Assembly (NCBI RefSeq): GCF_001665235.1
Contig: NZ_LZSC01000070.1
Coordinates: 1 to 61,263, forward strand
Length of the DNA: 61,263 bases
Source of the DNA: Mycobacterium sp. 1100029.7
GTDB taxonomy: Bacteria; Actinomycetota; Actinomycetes; Mycobacteriales; Mycobacteriaceae
Direction of reading: 5' to 3'
This document shows positions 8,908-17,364 of this stretch, piece by piece. Below the pieces are notes generated by a model that saw only the letters and a program-made list of their open reading frames with translations, made no database searches and was not told where the DNA came from. Position 1 is the first letter of the stretch. Each line of letters begins with the position of its first letter. The position numbers and the translations under genes were made by a program.

Positions 8908-9741
8908 ATGTTTGCTGTGCTCAGCGATAACATCCGGGCCAGCGACGACGATCGCAACAACACCTGCGAAGCGCTCGACACGGCGCTCGGCGACGGCCAA
9001 CTGTCGACCGAGGAACACCGCGAGCGCGTGAGCGCCGCGACCAAGGCAACCACCCTGGGCGAACTGCAGTCGTTGGTCGCCGATCTACAGGTGTATCCCG
9101 CGCCGGCCGCGCCGCCTCAAGCGCGCAACCGCATCGTCTGGATCGCGGTCGCGGCGGCAGTCACACTCGTGTTGCTGGGCGGCGGCGTCGCCTGGACATT
9201 TCAGCGGGGCACGTCCACACCCGCCGCGTCGCGCCCCACGGTGGCGCCGAGCACCGGCAACAGCACCGGCTCGGCGGCCGCCGTCACAAGCGCGCCGCCG
9301 GCACCGCTGCTGACCTTCAGCGGGGTGTCGGGAGTGCTGGCACAGATGCGGACGCAATTCGGCGACACGCTCGGCTACCAGCTGAACGTCTACCAGGACC
9401 AAGCGGTGGTCATGCGTCCGGACACCGCCAACGCACACAAGACCGTGGCGTGGCTCTACCGCGATGGCAATTGGACCGATCTCGGCCCCAAACCTTCGGC
9501 CTCGTCGGGTGCGGCGGTCGGCGACCTGAGCAAGTTCGACGCGCAGGCGGTGCTCGGAGTCGTGCAGCAGGCGCCCCAGACCCTGCACATCTACGATGCC
9601 AACCGGATGTTCTTGACCGTCGAATCACGCAAGGACGGCTCGCTGAGCCTGCACGTCCACGCCTCCGACGGCGCGCTCAGCGGGACCATCACGATCGGCG
9701 CCGACGGCAGCGTCATGCAGATCTCGCCGCCCGCCCGCTGA
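8908..9741 (+). CDS. DUF1707 domain membrane protein
   Basis: A 277-aa protein with an N-terminal DUF1707 (SHOCT-like) domain, recognisable by RASDDDRNNTCEALD and LSTEEHRERV (residues about 10-60). A single transmembrane helix follows at about residues 76-98, then a Thr/Ser/Ala/Pro-rich linker and a roughly 150-residue extracytoplasmic domain of unknown function. Starts at ATG 8908 or GTG 8917 are both possible; the second would begin nearer the domain. It is divergent from the formate dehydrogenase operon with an 84-bp shared promoter gap. Function unknown; many mycobacteria carry such one-helix DUF1707 proteins. Confidence 0.85.
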   Translation: MFAVLSDNIRASDDDRNNTCEALDTALGDGQLSTEEHRERVSAATKATTLGELQSLVADLQVYPAPAAPPQARNRIVWIAVAAAVTLVLLGGGVAWTFQRGTSTPAASRPTVAPSTGNSTGSAAAVTSAPPAPLLTFSGVSGVLAQMRTQFGDTLGYQLNVYQDQAVVMRPDTANAHKTVAWLYRDGNWTDLGPKPSASSGAAVGDLSKFDAQAVLGVVQQAPQTLHIYDANRMFLTVESRKDGSLSLHVHASDGALSGTITIGADGSVMQISPPAR

Positions 9742-9750
9742 CCCGCAGTC

Positions 9751-10638
9751 CTAGGTGATCGACGCCGCGTAGATCTCCGCGATGTTCGATCCGAGCTTCT
9801 CGTCGAACTCGGCGTCGCTTTGCTGGGCGGTCAGCCCCTCGGTCAGCGCCCGCGAGAAGCTGGCGATCAGGCCGTGATTGCGGCTCAGGATCGCGCAACT
9901 CTCGGCGAGGCTGTAGCCACCGGACAGCGCGACCACCCGCAGCACGCGCGGATGATCGATCAGCGGGGCGTACAGGTTGTCCTGGTCGGGCAGCGTCAGC
10001 TTGAGCATGACCTGCCTGTCCTCGGGCAGCGCATCGAGCCGGCTGTGCAGCGCCGCGACCAGCAGGCTGTCCGCCTTCGGCTTGTCCGGGCTCTTGATGC
10101 TGACCTCGGGCTCGATGATCGGCATCAGTCCGCTGTCGGCGATCTTGTCGGCGTACTCGAATTGCTGGTCGACGATCGCGTTGATACCGCCCTCGTTGGG
10201 TTCGGAGATGAACGAGCGCATCTTGGTTCCGAAGATGCCCTTGTCGACGGCCCGTTGCAGCAGTGAGTCGAGCTTGGTCATGGGCTTCATCAACTGCACG
10301 CCGTTCTCGGCGTCGCTGAGCCCCTGGTCGACCTTCACAAACGGCACGATCTGCTTCTGCTTCCACAGAAACGCCGCGGAGTCCTCGCCGTTGATGGTGC
10401 GGTCCATGGTCTGCTCGAACAGGATCGTCGCGATCACCTTGTCGCCGGAGAAGCTCGGCGCCGTGATCAATCGCGAGCGCATCTGGTGGATGAGGTCGAA
10501 CATCTGCTCGTCCCCGTTGTATTCGTCCTCTTCAATCCCGTACAGCTTCAAGGCTTTTGGCGTGCTGCCACCGCTTTGGTCCAATGCGGCGATGAAGCCA
10601 CGCCCCGACGCCATCGCGTTGCGTTGCTCTGTGTTCAC
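9751..10638 (-). CDS. Class I fructose-bisphosphate aldolase
   Basis: A 295-aa enzyme of the short bacterial class I (Schiff-base) aldolase family, cleaving fructose-1,6-bisphosphate in glycolysis and forming it in gluconeogenesis. Recognisable segments are FIAALDQSGGSTPKAL near the N-terminus, PFVKVDQGL, IIEPEVSI, MLKLTLP (likely containing the active-site Lys) and ALSGGYS. The start is GTG at 10638 with a GAAGGA ribosome-binding site upstream. Mycobacteria usually also have a class II enzyme, so this would be the metal-independent second aldolase. It is divergent from the TetR gene at 10812. Confidence 0.94.
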   Translation of the reverse strand: MNTEQRNAMASGRGFIAALDQSGGSTPKALKLYGIEEDEYNGDEQMFDLIHQMRSRLITAPSFSGDKVIATILFEQTMDRTINGEDSAAFLWKQKQIVPFVKVDQGLSDAENGVQLMKPMTKLDSLLQRAVDKGIFGTKMRSFISEPNEGGINAIVDQQFEYADKIADSGLMPIIEPEVSIKSPDKPKADSLLVAALHSRLDALPEDRQVMLKLTLPDQDNLYAPLIDHPRVLRVVALSGGYSLAESCAILSRNHGLIASFSRALTEGLTAQQSDAEFDEKLGSNIAEIYAASIT

Positions 10639-10790
10639 TGCGATCCTTCCGTCGTTGCTGGGGCCGGGCTCGTGGGCCCGCTGCTAGGGACCTTGCCACC
10701 CGCGGGTCCCAGCATTGCGCGCCCCTACCCCTTCGGGCTACCACCTGCGACGACGGCTCAACCGCAGGACATCGCTTGCCCTCACCACCG

Positions 10791-10810
10791 GTGAGTGAGT
10801 ACTCTCTCAC
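10791..10810. promoter_or_regulatory. 20-bp near-perfect palindrome, candidate TetR operator
   Basis: GTGAGTGAGTACTCTCTCAC is an inverted repeat with one mismatched pair (positions 6 and 15) centred on GTAC. It ends 1 bp before the ATG of the TetR gene at 10812, the place expected for an autoregulatory operator. Whether the divergent aldolase gene is also controlled cannot be told. Confidence 0.65.
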
Positions 10811-10811
10811 C

Positions 10812-11444
10812 ATGCCCGACTCGGGACGTGACCGACTGCTGGCGGAAGCACTCAGGCTTTTCGCCGCCAAGGGCTATGCGGCGACGTCGGTGGCCGACAT
10901 CCAGCGGGCATCGGGCCTCGCTCCGGGGTCGGGCGCGCTGTACAAGCACTTCGCTTCCAAGCGCGAACTGCTCGAGGCGGCGGTCAGCCACCGGATCGAC
11001 AGCATCGTTGCCGCGCGTGAGCAGTACGACGCCGGTCAGCCGGGCAGCGTCGAGCAGGCGGTGCGCACCGCCGGTCAACTGATCTGGAGCAACCTCAACG
11101 ACAGCGAGGATCTACTCAAGGTCATGCTGCGTGAACCGGCGGAGCTCGGCGACCTCGACGAGAAGACCTGGCAGGTCATCACCGACAACGCCTATCAGCG
11201 ATTCGCCGACGAGTTGACCGCGTCCAATCGTTCCGGGCGCACCAGCATTCCCGATCCCGAGGCCGCCGCGGCCGTGGCGATCGCATCCCTGTCCTATGCG
11301 GCGACGCTGCAGGCGCTCTCGGGCCGCCTGCCGGGCAACGTCGACGGGGACCGGTACTTCGAGGCGTGGGTCGACCAGACCGTCAGCGTCCTTGCGCAGC
11401 ACACCATTCCCAGAACCACTGATACTCCAGGAGCACAACCGTGA
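10812..11444 (+). CDS. TetR/AcrR family transcriptional regulator
   Basis: A 210-aa one-component repressor. The N-terminal TetR HTH is clear: RLFAAKGYAATSVADIQRAS, then GALYKHFASKRELLEA, followed by an all-helical ligand-binding domain. The start was chosen at ATG 10812 because it follows the 20-bp palindrome directly; an upstream GTG at 10776 would place the operator inside the coding region. Its stop overlaps the GTG start of an acyl-CoA dehydrogenase (GTGA), so the two are translationally coupled, and an acyl-CoA or fatty acid ligand is a reasonable guess. Confidence 0.92.
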   Translation: MPDSGRDRLLAEALRLFAAKGYAATSVADIQRASGLAPGSGALYKHFASKRELLEAAVSHRIDSIVAAREQYDAGQPGSVEQAVRTAGQLIWSNLNDSEDLLKVMLREPAELGDLDEKTWQVITDNAYQRFADELTASNRSGRTSIPDPEAAAAVAIASLSYAATLQALSGRLPGNVDGDRYFEAWVDQTVSVLAQHTIPRTTDTPGAQP

Positions 11445-12652
11445 CTTTCTCAATGCAACTGAGCGACGACGTGATCGAGGTGCGCGACTGGGTGCACCAA
11501 TTCGCGGCCGAGACCATCCGCCCCGCCGCGGCCGAATGGGACGAGCGGGAAGAGACCCCGTGGCCGGTGATCCAGGAGGCCGCCAAGGTCGGCCTCTACT
11601 CCCCCGACTTCTTCGCGCAGCAGGCCGCCGAGCCGACCGGGCTGGGATTCATCACCGCCTTCGAAGAGATGTTCTGGGGCGATGCCGGCATCGCGCTGTC
11701 CATCATGGGAACCGGGCTGGCCGCAGCGGCATTGGCGGGCAACGGGACTCCGGAGCAGCTGGGGCAATACCTGCCCGAGATGTTCGGTACGGCAGACGAC
11801 CCGAAGCTGGGCGCGTTCTGCTCGTCGGAGCCCGACGCGGGTTCTGACGTCGGCGCCATCCGCACCCGGGCCCGCTACGACGAGGCGGCCGGCGAGTGGG
11901 TGCTCAACGGCACCAAGACCTGGGCCACCAACGGCGGAATCGCCAACGTGCACATCGTGGTGGCGTCGGTGTATCCCGAACTCGGCTCCCGCGGGCAGGT
12001 TTCGTTCGTCATCCCGCCCAACACCAAGGGTGTGAGCCAGGGCCAGAAATTCAAGAAGCACGGGATCCGCGCCTCGCACACCGCCGAGGTGGTCCTGGAC
12101 AACGTCCGGCTGCCGGAGGACTGCATCCTGGGCGGCCGGGAGAAGTTCGAGGCCCGCATCGCCCGCGTCAAGTCGGGCGCGTCCACGGGTGGGCAAGCCG
12201 CGATGAAGACCTTCGAGCGCACCCGGCCCACCGTCGGCGCAATGGCCGTCGGAGTGGCGCGTGCCGCCTACGAATACGCTCTCGACTACGCCTGCCAGCG
12301 TGAACAATTCGGCCGCAAGATCGGAGAGTTCCAGGCCGTGGCGTTCAAATTGGCCGACATGAAGAGCCGGGTCGACGCCGCCCGGCTGCTGGTGTGGCGG
12401 GCCGGCTGGATGGCACGCAACAACCAGAACTTCGACTCCGCAGAGGGCTCGATGGCCAAGCTGGTGGCAAGTGAGGCCGCGGTCTACGTGACCGATGAGG
12501 CCATTCAGATTCTCGGCGGCAACGGCTACACCCGCGACTACCCCGTGGAGCGGATGCACCGCGACGCGAAGATCTTCACGATCTTCGAGGGCACCAGCGA
12601 AATTCAGCGCCTGGTGATCTCGCGGGCACTGACCGGGCTGCCGATCCGCTAG
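11441..12652 (+). CDS. Acyl-CoA dehydrogenase (FadE family)
   Basis: A 403-aa FAD-dependent acyl-CoA dehydrogenase, catalysing alpha-beta dehydrogenation in beta-oxidation or a related pathway. Family signatures are present: CSSEPDAGSDVGAIRTRA near residue 127, and the C-terminal block GGNGYTRDYPVERMHRDAK followed by IFEGTSEIQR, which holds the expected catalytic Glu position. The length is normal. The start is GTG 11441 overlapping the TetR stop. Context suggests one operon with the regulator. The substrate chain length cannot be read from sequence. Confidence 0.94.
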   Translation: MTFSMQLSDDVIEVRDWVHQFAAETIRPAAAEWDEREETPWPVIQEAAKVGLYSPDFFAQQAAEPTGLGFITAFEEMFWGDAGIALSIMGTGLAAAALAGNGTPEQLGQYLPEMFGTADDPKLGAFCSSEPDAGSDVGAIRTRARYDEAAGEWVLNGTKTWATNGGIANVHIVVASVYPELGSRGQVSFVIPPNTKGVSQGQKFKKHGIRASHTAEVVLDNVRLPEDCILGGREKFEARIARVKSGASTGGQAAMKTFERTRPTVGAMAVGVARAAYEYALDYACQREQFGRKIGEFQAVAFKLADMKSRVDAARLLVWRAGWMARNNQNFDSAEGSMAKLVASEAAVYVTDEAIQILGGNGYTRDYPVERMHRDAKIFTIFEGTSEIQRLVISRALTGLPIR

Positions 12653-12662
12653 GTTGAGCGTC

Positions 12663-13079
12663 ATGAAGCGTGCGGCCGCCATGGCAATCGGATTCGTCGT
12701 GGTAGGCGGTGGCCTGGGAATGCCTTCGGCCGCCGCGGACAGACCAGTCTGCTCGGCGTCGGAGTGCGCCTTCCTGTCCCCGTCGCGAAACATCAGCTGC
12801 GAGGTCAACTACCAACGCAGCGGCCTGACCGACGACGCGTACTGCCAGACGATGGAGCCGCCGCAGTCCGCAACACTGTCCGCAGGCGGGGTCGTCACCG
12901 CGTGCAATGGAACGTCCTGTCTCGGCAACGCGGCAGAAAACACCCCCACCCTGGCCTATGGCCAATCCGCAGGCATCGGCCCCTTCAGCTGTACCTCCAA
13001 GCAAGACGGGGTGACGTGCACCGTGTCCACGGGCAAAGGGTTCACCCTGTCCAACGCGGGGATCACCAACATCGGATGA
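12663..13079 (+). CDS. Small secreted protein (DUF6636-like)
   Basis: A 138-aa exported protein. It has an N-terminal signal peptide with hydrophobic core AIGFVVVGGGLGM and a likely Sec cleavage after PSAAA, near residue 25. The mature part has six cysteines (C-ASEC...C...C...C...C...C, probable disulfides) and the segment FLSPSRNISCEV, which resembles the F-SPS-N-C pattern of a mycobacterial secreted DUF family (DUF6636, from memory). The ATG at 12663 was preferred over a TTG 9 bp upstream. It lies 10 bp after the acyl-CoA dehydrogenase. Function unknown. Confidence 0.82.
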   Translation: MKRAAAMAIGFVVVGGGLGMPSAAADRPVCSASECAFLSPSRNISCEVNYQRSGLTDDAYCQTMEPPQSATLSAGGVVTACNGTSCLGNAAENTPTLAYGQSAGIGPFSCTSKQDGVTCTVSTGKGFTLSNAGITNIG

Positions 13080-13106
13080 TGTTGTGCCCCAACCGAATAC
13101 GGGTCG

Positions 13107-13505
13107 CTAATCGCGGTCGTGGTGGCACACCGCTTCCAGCTTGATACCAAACGGGTCGTTCCAGAACGTGGCGTAGTAGTGCCCGGGATACTGCGGGAAA
13201 TGCTGTGGCGGGTGAATGACGACGCCATCCCCGGACACGACGTGATCATGCACGGCGGTCACCGCTGAGCGGCCCCGCACCATGAACGCAAGATGCTGCA
13301 GCCCGCCGCGCTGCGCTGCGTATTCACCGGGATCGGTCGCCTGATAGAAGAACAGATAGGTGCCGGGCTTGCCGCCGGCGGGCTTGTAGGAAAACTCCTC
13401 GTCGGTGTGAAAGTACGGTTCGAATCCGACCAGCGGCAGCAGTGCGTCGTAGTAGCGCTTGGCCGCCAAGAGATCCGGCACATTGATGCCCACATGACCC
13501 AGCAT
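13107..13505 (-). CDS. VOC family (glyoxalase/dioxygenase-fold) protein
   Basis: A 132-aa single-domain vicinal oxygen chelate protein. The start MLGHVGINVPDLLAAKRYYD is the typical first beta-alpha unit, with His4 as a probable metal ligand. GGLQHLAFMV supplies a second His and GIKLEAVC ends the last beta strand with the usual Glu. The substrate is unknown; the family includes glyoxalases, isomerases and resistance proteins. It is convergent with the small secreted protein gene (27 bp gap). Confidence 0.88.
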   Translation of the reverse strand: MLGHVGINVPDLLAAKRYYDALLPLVGFEPYFHTDEEFSYKPAGGKPGTYLFFYQATDPGEYAAQRGGLQHLAFMVRGRSAVTAVHDHVVSGDGVVIHPPQHFPQYPGHYYATFWNDPFGIKLEAVCHHDRD

Positions 13506-13621
13506 GAGCCGCCCCTTCGTTTTTCGTCCCGGATCCCGCCCTAAACCGTACTGACCCGAACAACACGCAACCGTTGCTCCGTATCTCTTACCAACGGGTG
13601 TTGCGTTGGAAAGGCCACATC

Positions 13622-14878
13622 ATGTCTCGTGCGGTGTCGACAAGGGTCGGACTCTATTTTGGGCTACTGCAGCTCACGTTGGGCCTGACCTGGGTGGGCT
13701 ACGTCATGTATCTGCCCCAACTGGCCGCCCACGCCGGGATCGGTTCCGGCATCGTCGGCTGGCTGCTGGTATTGGATCAGCTCATCTTCGCGCTGTGCGA
13801 CTCGGCGGCCGGCGTCGCCACCGACCGGGTGGCGCGGGTCGTCGGTCGGACGGGCACGCTGATCGCCGCGGTGACGGCGGTTTCGACGCTATCGTTCCTG
13901 CTGTTGCCCTTCCTATCCCGCTCTGGTGCACACCTATTCGTGGCGACGATCGTGATCTGGGCGATTACTTCTTCTGCCTTGCGCGCTCCGCCGCTGACGC
14001 TGCTCGGCCGCTACACGCCGGACGACCAGCGGCCATGGGTCACCGCACTGTTCGTCATCGGCATGGGCCTGGCCACCGCGTCGACACCGTTTCTCGCCGG
14101 ACGGATCACGGCATACGACCCGCGGATCCCTTTCGCCGCGTCAGCTGTCGCCGTCCTGGGTGTGACGCTGTCGATCGCCTGGGCGGAGAAAACCTTGACC
14201 CGCGCCGCACCGGCCGCGCAGCCCGCGCCCGCCGAGCTGCGATTCGGCACGTTGCTGGTTTTTCTCGCGGCAGTGCTGCTGGCGCACATCGGGTTTCAGT
14301 TGCACAACTCGGTCAACGCGCAGCGGCTCTTCGCAAAATACGCTGGACCCGGGAATCTTCCTACTCTGTTGTCGGTCTTCTGGGCCGGATTCGCAGTCAT
14401 GGTTCCGTTGGCGCCAATGCTGGTCCGGCGTCTCGGCGGCGTCGTCGCGATGATGGTCGGCTCGGTCGTGGCCGCGGAATCGGCAGCGGCCGCGGCGCTG
14501 GCCACCGACGTGGTCGGGCTGAGTATCGCCCAATTCGTGTCTGGGGTCGCCTGGGGAACGGTGATGGTGGGTGCGGTTGTCGCGGCGTTCACGATCGCCG
14601 GCCGCAGGAATGCGGGCACCGCGGTGGGCGCGCTGTTCTCGATGATCGCTATCGCGACGATGGCCCGGATCGCGTTGGTGACCGCCCACGGCGACCGGGT
14701 GCCTGCGGTCGCGGCGACGTTGCCCTGGTTGCCGACGATGTTCTGGGTGGCCGCCGCGGTGCTGTTGGCGCCGGTGCTGCTGCGATTGCGACGCCGCGGC
14801 GACGCCGCCGTCAGCGGCGGGCCCACTCCTTCGCCAGAAGTTCATACGACCGCACCCGGTCCTGATGGTCGTGGGTGA
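13622..14878 (+). CDS. MFS transporter
   Basis: A 418-aa major facilitator with about 12 hydrophobic helices. Helix 1 is YFGLLQLTLGLTWVGYVMYL, and a conserved charged loop DSAAGVATDRVARVVGR after helix 2 corresponds to MFS motif A. The start at ATG 13622 was chosen over an upstream in-frame start because the upstream segment is not MFS-like. Its 3' end overlaps the convergent luciferase-like monooxygenase gene by 68 bp, an unusually long tail-to-tail overlap. The substrate is unknown. Confidence 0.87.
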   Translation: MSRAVSTRVGLYFGLLQLTLGLTWVGYVMYLPQLAAHAGIGSGIVGWLLVLDQLIFALCDSAAGVATDRVARVVGRTGTLIAAVTAVSTLSFLLLPFLSRSGAHLFVATIVIWAITSSALRAPPLTLLGRYTPDDQRPWVTALFVIGMGLATASTPFLAGRITAYDPRIPFAASAVAVLGVTLSIAWAEKTLTRAAPAAQPAPAELRFGTLLVFLAAVLLAHIGFQLHNSVNAQRLFAKYAGPGNLPTLLSVFWAGFAVMVPLAPMLVRRLGGVVAMMVGSVVAAESAAAAALATDVVGLSIAQFVSGVAWGTVMVGAVVAAFTIAGRRNAGTAVGALFSMIAIATMARIALVTAHGDRVPAVAATLPWLPTMFWVAAAVLLAPVLLRLRRRGDAAVSGGPTPSPEVHTTAPGPDGRG

Positions 14879-15932
14879 TCGTCGTGACGATCAGTTCGTC
14901 GGCCTCGGTGGCATCACGCAACCGCTGCAGCTGGTCGGCGACCTGCTCCGCGGATCCCACGAACTGAGTGTCGACCCGATCCGCAACCAGCTCCCGATCG
15001 GCGTCGGTCCACGTCTGAGCGCGCGCCTCGTCGGGGGTCGGGAACTCGATGGCGCCTTCCGCGGTCCGGATGCTGCGCACCCACAGGCCATAGCCGGCAG
15101 CCAGCTCTCGGGCGGTGGCCTCGTCGTCGGCAACGACGACGTCCGCCGAGACGGCAACGTAGGGGCGGTCGAGATCCGGGGAAGGCCGAAATGCCGCGCG
15201 GTAGCCGTCAACCGCTTCCAGGACGGTGGCCGGAGCGACGTGGTAGTTGGCAGCGAACCGCAAACCCCGCCGGCCGGCCACTACCGCACTCTCGCCACCA
15301 CTACTGCCCAGAATCCACACCTGTAGGTCGGCGCCGCGGCCCGGCACCACGTGTGCCTCTTCCCCCTCGGCGGAATAGGTGTCGGCGATCAACGCCAGCA
15401 CGTCGTCGACCTGTTCGGTGTAGTCCTGCGACTGCGCCCCCGGCAACTGCAGCAATGCTTTCTGAAGCGCGAAGCGCGGCGACTTCAACAGCGGCCTCGG
15501 GTCGAACGCCGCCGGTATCAGCAAGCCATTGGACGTTCGTGCGCCGCTCTGCGTCCGCGGAGTCACCGGCGGCACGGCTGCCGGTTCGCGGGGCTTGCCG
15601 CTGGAACGCCCCAGACCGAGGTCGAATCGCCCGGGGTGCAACGCATCCAGCAGACCGAACTCCTCGACGGTGGCCAACGCGGTGCGATGACCCATCTGCA
15701 CCGCGCCCGATCCGAGGCGGATCGTCGTCGTTTCGGCGGCGGTCAGGGCCAACAGCACCGCGGGTGAGGTGCCGGCAACCCCTGGATTGAGATGGTGTTC
15801 GGCGAACCAGTACCTCGAGTAACCCAAACTTTCGGCTCGTCGGGCGAGGTCGATGCTGTTGCGCAACGCCTGCGTCGCGGTCGAGCCCGACGAGATCGGC
15901 ACCAGATCGAGTACGCCTAGTCGAGTTGTCAT
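14811..15932 (-). CDS. LLM class flavin-dependent oxidoreductase (MsnO8-like)
   Basis: A 373-aa luciferase-like (bacterial luciferase TIM-barrel) flavin oxidoreductase. Typical segments are YSRYWFAEHHLNPGVAGTSP, IRLGSGAVQMGHRTALATVEEF and LHPGRFDLGLGRSSG. The family uses FMNH2 from a partner reductase or F420; the MsnO8 subgroup is inferred from overall layout. It is the last gene of a three-gene minus-strand unit (13 bp after the NtaA-like gene). Its neighbours suggest use of an organosulfur or similar substrate. Confidence 0.88.
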   Translation of the reverse strand: MTTRLGVLDLVPISSGSTATQALRNSIDLARRAESLGYSRYWFAEHHLNPGVAGTSPAVLLALTAAETTTIRLGSGAVQMGHRTALATVEEFGLLDALHPGRFDLGLGRSSGKPREPAAVPPVTPRTQSGARTSNGLLIPAAFDPRPLLKSPRFALQKALLQLPGAQSQDYTEQVDDVLALIADTYSAEGEEAHVVPGRGADLQVWILGSSGGESAVVAGRRGLRFAANYHVAPATVLEAVDGYRAAFRPSPDLDRPYVAVSADVVVADDEATARELAAGYGLWVRSIRTAEGAIEFPTPDEARAQTWTDADRELVADRVDTQFVGSAEQVADQLQRLRDATEADELIVTTITHDHQDRVRSYELLAKEWARR

Positions 15933-15945
15933 GCGCGGCAACGTT

Positions 15946-17340
15946 TCACGAGGCCACGCCGGTAGCGGTGTCCGTGTCGTCGCGGTGCCGCGGTGCCGCC
16001 ACGGGCGCGAGACCCAGGTGCTCGCGCAACGTCGTGCCGGTGTAGTCGGTGCGGAACACACCGCGCTCTTGTAGCAGCGGCACGACCTTGTCGACGAACG
16101 GGTCGAGACCACCCGGTGTGATGTGTGGGACCAGGATGAATCCGTCGCTGGCATCGGCCTGGACGAAGTCGTTGATTGTTGCGGCGACGGTCTGCGGTGA
16201 TCCGATAAAGGACTGGCGCCCTGTAACTTCCACGATCAACTGGCGGGTGGTCAGGTTCTCCGCCTCGGCCTTGGCCCGCCATTCGTTGGCGATCGCGATC
16301 GGGTCGCGGAACATGCGTACGCTGGCCCGGCCACGCGAGATGCTGTTCTCTCCGACGACGGGATCGACGGTGGGCAGTGGGCCGTCGGGATCATGGTCGG
16401 ACAGGTCCCGGTTCCACAGTTGTTCGAGGAATTTGATCGCGGTCTGCGGGGATACCTGCGCGAGTCGCACCTGGTAGGCGAGGTCGGCGGCCTCGGCGTC
16501 GGTGTCCCCGATCACGAACGTCGCGGCGGGCAGAATCAGGAGTTCGTCGTGACGCCGACCGTGGCGGCCGAGTCGGCCCTTGACGTCTTGGTAAAACGCC
16601 TGCCCCGCTTCCAAAGTGCTGTGCCGGGAAAAGATCGCATCGGCCGCCGCGGCGGCGAAGTCGCGCCCCTCGTCGGAATCGCCGGCCTGGAAGATCACCG
16701 GCCGGCCCTGCGGGCTCCGCGGCACATTGAACCGGCCAGAAATAGCGAAGTGGGCGTCGTGATGGCTGAACGCCCCGGCGTTCGGGTCGGAAAGGAAGAC
16801 GCCGGTCGCTTTGTCCGCCACCACTTCGTCGCCGCGCCACGAGTCGAAAAGTTCCTGCGTGGTCTGCAGGAACGTCTTGGCCCGCTGGTAGCGCTGATCT
16901 TCGGCCAGGAACCCGCCGCGCCGGAAGTTCTCGCCGGTGAAGGCATCCCACGAGGTGACTACATTCCAGGCGGCCCGGCCACCGGAGAGATGGTCCAGCG
17001 ACGCGAATTGCCTTGCTACTTCGTAAGGTTCGTTGAACGTTGAATTGATGGTGCCGGTAAGGCCGATGTGATCGGTCACCGCCGCAAGAGCGGCCAGCAC
17101 GGTGAAGGTGTCGGGCCGGCCGACCACATCCAGGTCGTAGATATGTCCGTTCTGCTCACGCAGCCGCAGTCCCTCGGCCAGGAACAGAAAGTCGAATTTG
17201 CCACGCTCGGCCGTCTGTGCGAACTGCGCGAACGAACTGAACTCGATGTGACTCCCGGCCGCCGGGTCGCTCCAAACCGTGGTGTTGTTGACGCCCGGAA
17301 AATGCGCCGCTAGGTGAATCTGCTTGACCGGCTTACTCAT
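15946..17340 (-). CDS. NtaA/DszA family FMN-dependent monooxygenase
   Basis: A 464-aa member of the nitrilotriacetate/dibenzothiophene-sulfone monooxygenase group of luciferase-like enzymes, which use reduced FMN from a separate reductase. Diagnostic stretches are FDFLFLAEGLRLR, TGTINSTFNEPYEVARQFAS, DHLSGGRAAWNVVTSWD, ENFRRGG and VIFQAGDSDEGRDFAA. The length fits the group. The start is ATG 17340, only 24 bp after the upstream LLM gene, indicating an operon. The group attacks C-N, C-S or sulfone substrates; sulfur scavenging is the likeliest role beside ssuD. Confidence 0.92.
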   Translation of the reverse strand: MSKPVKQIHLAAHFPGVNNTTVWSDPAAGSHIEFSSFAQFAQTAERGKFDFLFLAEGLRLREQNGHIYDLDVVGRPDTFTVLAALAAVTDHIGLTGTINSTFNEPYEVARQFASLDHLSGGRAAWNVVTSWDAFTGENFRRGGFLAEDQRYQRAKTFLQTTQELFDSWRGDEVVADKATGVFLSDPNAGAFSHHDAHFAISGRFNVPRSPQGRPVIFQAGDSDEGRDFAAAAADAIFSRHSTLEAGQAFYQDVKGRLGRHGRRHDELLILPAATFVIGDTDAEAADLAYQVRLAQVSPQTAIKFLEQLWNRDLSDHDPDGPLPTVDPVVGENSISRGRASVRMFRDPIAIANEWRAKAEAENLTTRQLIVEVTGRQSFIGSPQTVAATINDFVQADASDGFILVPHITPGGLDPFVDKVVPLLQERGVFRTDYTGTTLREHLGLAPVAAPRHRDDTDTATGVAS

Positions 17341-17364
17341 AGGTGCATCCTCAATATCGATGTA

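Noticed and set aside
11450..12808. Minus-strand frame of 452 codons opposite the acyl-CoA dehydrogenase
   Set aside because: No motif, His/Gly/Arg-rich shadow of a clear acyl-CoA dehydrogenase gene.
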